DNA of 64,000 nt from Malania oleifera. Lineage: Eukaryota; Streptophyta; Magnoliopsida; Santalales; Ximeniaceae. Shown in pieces: positions 57,851 to 64,000 of this stretch (its first letter is position 1; every line of letters starts with the position of its first letter). A program made the translations under genes and the position numbers. The stretch lies in contig NC_080423.1 of the NCBI RefSeq assembly GCF_029873635.1, positions 100,688,991-100,752,990 of the forward strand, given 5' to 3'. The notes beneath the pieces were generated by a model that was not told where the DNA came from, did not search any database, and saw only the letters and a list, made by a program, of their open reading frames with translations.

Positions 57851-58452
57851 ACCTTGAATCAAAATTTATTATAATTATAACAGACATGCCTATTAGCACT
57901 TGAGTCTGTCCACCACCCCAAGATACTGTGGACCATATTTATATCAATAAACATCACTACAAATGGTTCCTCAACTATATTAGATTGAGGAAAAGGCTCA
58001 CGTTTTCAAAATTTACAAATTCGAGCAATATGCTGACTTTTGCCACAAACATAACAAGCATTGTTGTTTTGCTTGTTATGGGGTCCTTGGTTCAAATTCT
58101 TTTGATTAGGGTTGCCCCTATTCATTTTGTGAGATTTATTGTTATTTTTTATATTTTTCCTCTTAAGCTTTAATTGAGGGTTTTTACGAAAGAAACCTTT
58201 TAATAAAGTATTATGTATGGAAGTAATTAAATTTACCTGTGGTATAATTACCGTTATTGGTATTACCATATTCTTGCATCTTACCCTTTTGCCTCCTATT
58301 CTATGCGAATTCGAGTGATCAAGGTTTCAAGGGACATATCTTTCCATCTCATGAAGTGGACTCCCTTAAACCAAAAAGACTTGTTGAGATCTCCAACACT
58401 TTCATTCGGTTTCTCAACTATAGGCTCCATATTTTGAATCTCCTTAAAATTG
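57851..58452 (-). pseudogene. Copia gag and protease remnant
   Basis: From 58452 the minus strand reads [20 protein letters not shown] and [20 protein letters not shown] (copia gag start; the middle of gag is deleted), then a Lys/Asn-rich stretch and the zinc knuckle CYVCGKSQHIARIC (58006-58050, complete CX2CX4HX4C). After it comes WWTDSSANRHVC, corresponding to the protease box DSGATxHxC with Gly changed to Ser. Integrase is absent. An internally deleted, dead element. Confidence 0.82.
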
Positions 58453-58646
58453 TTAGGAAATTTAATAAAATAAAAACAATAAAACATTAAAATTAAACAT
58501 AAATAAAAAATACAAATAGCCATGATTTACGAATAGGCTAGGGCACGAATATCTCGCTATCTTCAAAGAGATTGAAGTCCTCTGCGATTTATTAGTTTAG
58601 CCCACGAATCGATGCAGCAGAACTCCTCAAGACTTGTCTCCCCCAG
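58453..58646 (-). mobile_element. Copia 5' LTR, truncated
   Basis: The last 194 bases of the LTR (reversed), ending TTTCCTAACA at 58453 on the minus strand. Cut at 58647 by gypsy LTR G; the part upstream of 'gacttgtctccc' is missing. Confidence 0.8.
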
Positions 58647-60745
58647 CGTAGTGATCCGAAAAGAAAAAAACAAAAAAATTAAAATTAAAATTTTATTAAA
58701 ATTAAATTAATTAAATAATTAATATTATTAAATCAATAATGTAATATAATAATAATATTATATTATATTATTATATAGGATATGTATAGGGAAGCAATCC
58801 TAAGATTTCGGATTGCAGGAAAGCCAAGGCCGCCCCCTGTTGCTGTGCAGCGTCCTTCGTCCCTCGTCTTCTCTCTCCCACTCTCCTTAATCTCTTCTCC
58901 AATATTCAGCCGATCGAAAATTCGAAAATACCGCTGGATTCCTATCACTGCCACTGACAATCCTACTAGAGCGGATTTGTCATAAGAGCGGCATAGGCAT
59001 ATCTCCTGGGGTAAGGTCAATTTTCACTCTTACGTCAGTTTTTCTTAAATCTTGAGCCCAATTAAAGAATAGAAACAGCCAAGAAATTCGTGGGGAGATT
59101 CCCTATATTTAGTTGAAGCGGGTTTTCGAGCTAGGGCTCCGGGGCACCTACCCTAAATTGGAGATAAGTTTAATAATTTAGGCTTTTATAGACTATTTAG
59201 GGTATTCAGAACCAAAGGGGATTTTAGGAAAAGTTACTTTAGGGATTGTGATGAATAATGTGGTTGAATTTGAATTTCAGGGTTCAAGGGCTTTGAACGC
59301 CATGGGGCATAGGCTGGGATTTTATCGGACTTTTTAGGAATTAGGTAAGGGGATTAAGTTAAGTCAAAATTTTATTAAACATGAATTGATTAAATTGTTT
59401 TATATTTATTTATTTATGAGTTAAAATATTATTTTGAAAACCAATCGTTCAACAGGGATTTTACAAATCTAGGATATATGGTATGGTTTTTTTGAATATT
59501 ATGAATGGTGGAAAATTTGAGTTATTTTACAAATTAAAAATACTATGTATCTTGGTTGTCTTCTGGAATGTTTCCAAATATTGAAATTGTTTGGCAGGTG
59601 AATAATTTTATGGTTTATCATGAATTTGAAATTGAGAATGGTTGTGAAACATACTGGAACTATTTATGAATAATGCAAGGATTTGATATTACGACCGAGG
59701 GCCAAGATTTTGTTTAAACGGCTCTAAGCCGGATTGTATTTGTGGTCAGGGGCTAATTTTTTGGAACAACAGGAAATATATGTGAATTGATATTTTAAAT
59801 GGTGGTTTATATTATCTAAATTGCATGATATACTTTAGGAACCCTCGGGACCAGTGTATTGTGAGCACGGTAACGTTGTTGGTTAGACCTTATGCACCCA
59901 CATTGTTCTAAATAGAAGTCTAGGGGGTCCCATCTGACTGCTTGCATAAGGTTGAAGTAAGGGCATAAAACCTGTAGCTTTGTTGTGGATGCCTGCAGAC
60001 ATACTTGCCGAGGATGTCATTTTTTTTTACTTCGTTTGGGCTGATCACCCAGGCTCAGTCCAACCTTTGGGCCGCAGAACCCATGCCATGGGGAAAGTAA
60101 ATGGCGTGCTTGTCACACAGAGTGTCTTATATGCATATCTGTTAATTTATGTGAATACGAATAATTGATAAAATAATTTCGAGGGTTTACTGAGAAAGGT
60201 GAGTGCCCTAATAGCAATAATGGTATTAGAGCAGAGGGAAGCTACTTATATAAGCGTATAATTTTTCCTATCCTTTACTAATTATGTGTGTGAGTATAAA
60301 ATAAGAAGGATTTCATAAATGTATTTATTTACTTAGTGAACTGGTATTTTTTCTGTATACTAAATGCATGCTGGCCACAAACTGACATTAACTTAATCTT
60401 TCCCTTACTGAGTTGTGCTTCACCCCTACTCTATAAACTAACTTTTCAGGAAATCTCAGAGATCGAGTCTAGCAGGCTAAAGGAGTTGGGCAAGCGCTGT
60501 AAATTTATGTAGGTAGTGTGTATGGATAGAGAGGTTATTTTTGTGGAATTTTATGGGTTGTAATTATGTAAAAGTGGATATATTTGTGTATAAAGATAGT
60601 TAGAACTCTGATAAATGTAATTTTAGGATTTTGTATTTTATTTCCACTGCGTATATGTGTTTTATATTTGATGAATAAGGTATCAAGCATACAGACGTCA
60701 CTAAAGTAGCACCCCGGGCCTACGTGGCGGGTTGGGGTCGTTACA
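58647..60745 (+). mobile_element. 5' LTR G of gypsy element G
   Basis: 2099 bases, beginning CGTAGTGATCC (TG changed to CG) and ending GGGTCGTTACA. Contains an AT-rich start, hairpin GCAATCC/GGATTGC (58794-58816), pyrimidine tract (58868-58902), 'gaaaataccgctggattcc', GTAAGG donor (59013), acceptor 'gaatttcagg' (59273-59281), donor GTAAGG (59344), a few GGCC units (59690-59752), 'gcacggtaacgttg' (59863), the eight-pair stem-loop (60082-60108), acceptor 'aacttttcagg' (60440-60450) and the 3' end. Confidence 0.88.
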
Positions 60746-60747
60746 GG

Positions 60748-60759
60748 TGGTATCAGAAT
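60748..60759 (+). other. Primer-binding site of element G
   Basis: TGGTATCAGAAT, two bases different from the initiator tRNA-Met complement, two bases after the LTR end. Confidence 0.85.
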
Positions 60760-61194
60760 CTAGGTTTGCTAGGTTTTGCAGACTTTGAGGTTTGATAACT
60801 ACCATAGCCTAGGTTAAGATAAGATAGAGATAAGATTGGGTAAGTTAAGATGAGTTTTGGTTTGAAAGCTTGGAGGCAAAAATCTATTGACGAACTTTTG
60901 TGATTTTCTAAATCAATCGCGAGTTTCAGAAAACCATGGTAAATCCATCGATGGTTTCGTTTATGGGTTGAGGAACTATAACTCAGAAAATTTAGGTTGG
61001 AATGTTAGGACGAGTGGGTATGTGTGTGAAGTTAATGTTAGGATGAAGATTTTTACCTTAACGGTTTTGTGATAGAATTGGAATATGAATTATTAAATTA
61101 GAACCCGTATACTATATCAATTCCATTATTCCATAGTTGCATTAATTATGTTAAATGTGAAATTTCTAATTCGGGTTAAATCCTAGTTGCAGGA

Positions 61195-62225
61195 TGGATT
61201 CCAAGGGAAAAGATATTGTGGTTCGAGGGGATACCTTTAGTGAGGATGATGTAGATGCTTCAACAGTGCTGCAAAATATAGCGCGATAGGCTAGAAAGGA
61301 GAATAGGAGGGACTCTAGAGAGTAGGATCAGCCAGCGGCTGATAGGGGTTGCACATTTCAGCAATTCACTCAGGCGAACCCACTGGCGTTTGCATAAGGA
61401 CTAAACCCGATCGCAGCAGCTGAAGATTGGGTTCAGGAAATAGAGGAGCTACTGGGGGTGTTAGAGTGCACTGAGATCAAAATGTGAAGTATGCCACTTA
61501 CAAACTAGTAAGGGAAGCAAAAATATGGTGGCGATAAGTGAAAATGGTGAAGGAGTAGCGCCCAAGGCCTGTGGCTATCACTTGGAGCTGGTTCAGGGAG
61601 GTTTTCTTTGACAAGTATTTCCCCTCTGTCACCTGCGCAACTAAGGTAGAGGAATTTCTGCAGCTGACTCAAGGGTCCATGACTGTGCAGCAGTATGTGA
61701 CCAAGTTTGTGGAGTTATCCTGTTTTGCTCCACATATGGTTCTGAACGAGCCACTAAAGGCCCGAATGTTTGAGAGAGGACTAAGAGAGGGAATACGTGC
61801 ATAAGTGGTGGCGTTGTTGACTCAGAGCTTTTTTGAGTTGGTGGATCGGGCCATGGTAGTTGATGCCAGCATTCAGGAAAGGGAGAGAGTGGTGAGCAAG
61901 AAGAAGAGGCTCTTGCCTCAGTGGTTTCAGACTAGCTCTAGCTACGGCTCATGGAAGCGGCCTAGTAATTTTTCAGGCCAGCGACAAGAGATGGGGTATC
62001 GAGGCCATCAGGGGGGTTCCCAACACCTTATATGTTATAGATGCCATCAAAGGCATTGGGGCAGGTGCAGGGGAGGACCAATCGTCTTCTACCGATGTGG
62101 AGAGGGAGGACATCAAATGCAAGATTGTCTCGTAGTGTTGGACTACGTGCCGCAGCAGCCTCAGTATCTGGGAGGTAACCAGGCACCTCGAGGTGGTCAC
62201 CAGCGGGGTACGGCTCAGGCGTGAG
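61195..62225 (+). pseudogene. Gypsy gag of element G
   Basis: Starts ATGGATTCCAAGGG. The first part is broken by several stops and a frameshift near 61480; then ITWSWFREVFFDKYFPS, QQYVTKFVELSCFAPHM and, after TAA at 61802 (element A has CAA, Gln), the Arg/Lys-rich segment and Cys boxes CYRCHQRHWGRC and FYRCGEGGHQMQDC (first Cys of the knuckle changed to Phe). The layout matches element A, so the same Tekay-like lineage. The end near 62222 is disturbed by a small deletion that shifts the frame into the protease. Confidence 0.84.
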
Positions 62226-63156
62226 TATACTCACTTACGCCGGTGATATGGTGACAGGTACTATTTCCATATTGTCAGATAATGTTATTGTTTTATTTGA
62301 TTCAGGTGCAATCCACTTGTTTGTGTCTCGGGGATTTGTTAAACTATGTGGGTTAGAAGCTCGACTGTTGGAGACTGAGTTAGTAGTGGGCACACCGACA
62401 GGGTCAGCGTTAATATGTAGCAAGGTGATCAGGAATTATCCGGTAGAGATTCAGGGGAGGGTGCTACCTACTAGTTTGATAGTCCTTGAGATGCATGGTT
62501 TTGACATTATTCTGGGCATGGACTGGCTAGCATCCAGCTACGCGAGCATTGACAGTAGCAGGAAAGAGGTGGTATTTAGACCACCTGGGGAGCTTGAGTT
62601 TGTATTTGTTGGGTCGTGTGTGCGTTCGACACCACGGATCCTTTCTGCTATCCAAACGAAGAGGTTACCTTGGAGGGAATGCTTGGGTTATCTTGCAGGG
62701 GTAAAGGAAGAGCAGAAGGAGGAACTCAAGTTGGAAAATATCCCAGTGATAAGGGAGTTATCTGATGTTTTTCTAGAGGATTTACCAGGGTTGCCTCCCG
62801 ATCAGGAGGTGGAATTTACAATTGATCTAATCCCAGGGACATTACCAATCTCCAAAGCCCCATATAGAATGACTCTAGTTGAATTAAAGGAATTTAAAGA
62901 GCAACTACAAGAGCTTCTAGACAGGGGTTTTATCAAACCGAGTGTATCGCCCTAGGGTGCACCAGTGTTGTTTGTGAAGAAGAAAGATGGGTTGATGAGG
63001 ATGTGCATCGGCTACCGAGAGATTAATAATGTAACGGTGAATAAAAAGTATCCATTACCCCAAATTGATGACCCGTTTGATCAGTTTCACGGTACGCAAA
63101 TTTTCTCTAAAGTCGATCTGCGATCTGGATATCATCAGGTGAAGGTTAGACTAGAT
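62226..63156 (+). pseudogene. Gypsy protease and N-terminal RT of element G
   Basis: VLFDSGAIHLFVSRGF holds the protease DSGA box; VLEMHGFDIILGMDWLASSY follows. RT begins LSDVFLEDLPGLPPDQEVEF and continues to TAG at 62953-62955 (element A has [11 protein letters not shown]), then [20 protein letters not shown] (CIDYR changed to CIGYR), [16 protein letters not shown]. Coding stops at 63156 because LTR H is inserted in the RT domain just after the first catalytic Asp block. RT palm, RNase H and integrase lie beyond the insertion, outside the window. Confidence 0.86.
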
Positions 63157-63270
63157 TGTAATACTCTAGAAAATGATAGGCTTGGGAATGAAAAAAAAAT
63201 TAATTAATTAATTATTAATTAAATAATTACTATCATTAATTAATAATAATACTATAATATACATTAGATA

Positions 63271-63329
<59 letters not shown>

Positions 63330-64000
63330 ACAAAAAAAAAAACAAAAACAAAACAATCAAAGCTTCCTGAAGCTTAAGCTTCAAGAAGTATCTCAGTATC
63401 CAAAGACGCCCCCCCCCCCTTTTTCTTTCCTTCTTCTTCTTTTCTTCTTCTGCGCAGGACACTCTCTCTTTCTCCTCGTTCTCTCTCCCTCTCTCCTCAG
63501 TTCCGTGACGAATTCTCGCCCGATCGAAAATCAAAAGATACCGCTGGACTCCATTCTCCGCTGCCGTCATTTCTATAGGAGCGGATTGGTGGTAGGAGCG
63601 GCGTAAGTGTATCTCCTCAAGTAAGTCAATTTATGCTTTTTTCTCAATTTCTTACAAATTATAAGCCCGATTGACGATCGGACACCATCACGAAAATCTA
63701 GGGATAATTCTCTACAAGTTTAGCGGGACGGATTTCTTGTGGGGTCGTCGTGGGCAAAACCCCAAATTTGGGATATGGGGGTTACTAAGGGGCTTATTTT
63801 TAATTAATTAGTACTAATTTAGTAATACTAAAATATTGAGCATCTAGGGTTGAAGTAGGATTTCTGAAATTTAGGATCCGAGTGAGTGCCGCTGGTGTAA
63901 TTTCGGGACCCCAGGCATAATTTAGAAAATTAAGTGGGGTGTTAAATATTAGTTTAAATGTTAATTTGGGGTATATGGAGCCTAGGAAAGGTTAGATGAG
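63157..64000 (+). mobile_element. Gypsy LTR H (start), inserted in element G
   Basis: Starts TGTAATACTC. AT-rich start, (TA)n(TG)n at 63277-63328, hairpin AAGCTTC/GAAGCTT (63360-63375), C run (63410-63418), CT tract (63461-63497), 'agataccgctggactccat' (63537-63555), donor GTAAGTC (63621). It continues past the window end. Same LTR type as E, G and I. Whether it is solo or part of a full element cannot be told here. Confidence 0.85.
63277..63328. repeat. (TA)n(TG)n microsatellite in LTR H
   Basis: TA repeat followed by TG repeat in the upstream part of the LTR; the same arrangement occurs in LTR A at 4783-4858. Confidence 0.95.

Noticed and set aside
1..64000. tRNA or rRNA genes and endogenous pararetrovirus copies
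   Set aside because: No cloverleaf-like sequence, rRNA block or caulimovirus-type coat/movement domains were recognised; the RT sequences seen are gypsy, copia and LINE.

Overview
This is nuclear DNA from a flowering plant, most likely a eudicot. The sequence is AT-rich, contains spliced host-type exons, and most of it is layered plant retrotransposons (Ty3/gypsy chromoviruses, Ty1/copia, RTE-type and L1-type LINEs). I cannot name the species. I see no tRNA, rRNA, CRISPR or bacterial-type genes.

Host genes. At the left edge, on the minus strand, lies the 5' part of an ARF-type small GTPase gene (B1 class). Exon 1 is at 1583-1639, a 1.5-kb intron follows, and exon 2 runs off the window at base 1. 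Further right, also on the minus strand, two exons (19444-19555 and 17239-17319) encode the N-terminus of a PP4R2-like protein phosphatase 4 regulatory subunit. Its later exons were not found. A GC-richer block at 29.42-29.77 kb may be its promoter and first exon. Two further coding-looking stretches (26.01-26.29 kb and 28456-28653, minus) could not be identified. The 13-30 kb stretch is otherwise intron or intergenic DNA holding small repeats, a degraded L1-type LINE and one solo LTR.

Transposon layout. 2.4-4.7 kb: fragments of an RTE LINE, a gypsy LTR and a foreign LTR. 4.68-10.04 kb: a gypsy chromovirus with 5' LTR, primer-binding site, gag and pol through RNase H, broken by stops and a frameshift, integrase missing. 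10.04-12.92 kb: a reversed LTR fragment, then a complete LTR. 30.4-32.1 kb: reversed copia pol plus 3' LTR. 32.1-34.5 kb: truncated gypsy LTR. 34.5-45.1 kb: a reversed gypsy element carrying gag only; its gag is split by a solo LTR (duplication GGTAA), itself split by a 3.9-kb solo LTR of another family (duplication GGAAT). 45.1-45.9 kb: copia 3' end. 46.1-49.3 kb: nearly complete RTE LINE, reversed. 49.84-51.89 and 53.58-55.76 kb: two reversed solo gypsy LTRs with target duplications. 55.8-58.6 kb: reversed, internally deleted copia element cut by a second gypsy element (58.65 kb onward), whose reverse transcriptase is cut in turn by another gypsy LTR at 63157.

The most interesting signal is inside the roughly 2.1-2.3-kb gypsy LTRs. 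Nine diverged copies, on both strands, share islands that ordinary LTR annotation does not explain: a short stem-loop with compensated base-pair changes; a series of splice-site-like donor and acceptor signals; a perfect ACGGTACCGT palindrome; tandem arrays of small self-complementary units; and, upstream of the presumed start site, either an array of TCGTCGACGA palindromes ahead of a TATA box or a single hairpin whose sequence changes while its pairing is kept. The palindrome motif recurs in an unrelated copia LTR at 45.4 kb. No element here looks autonomous.
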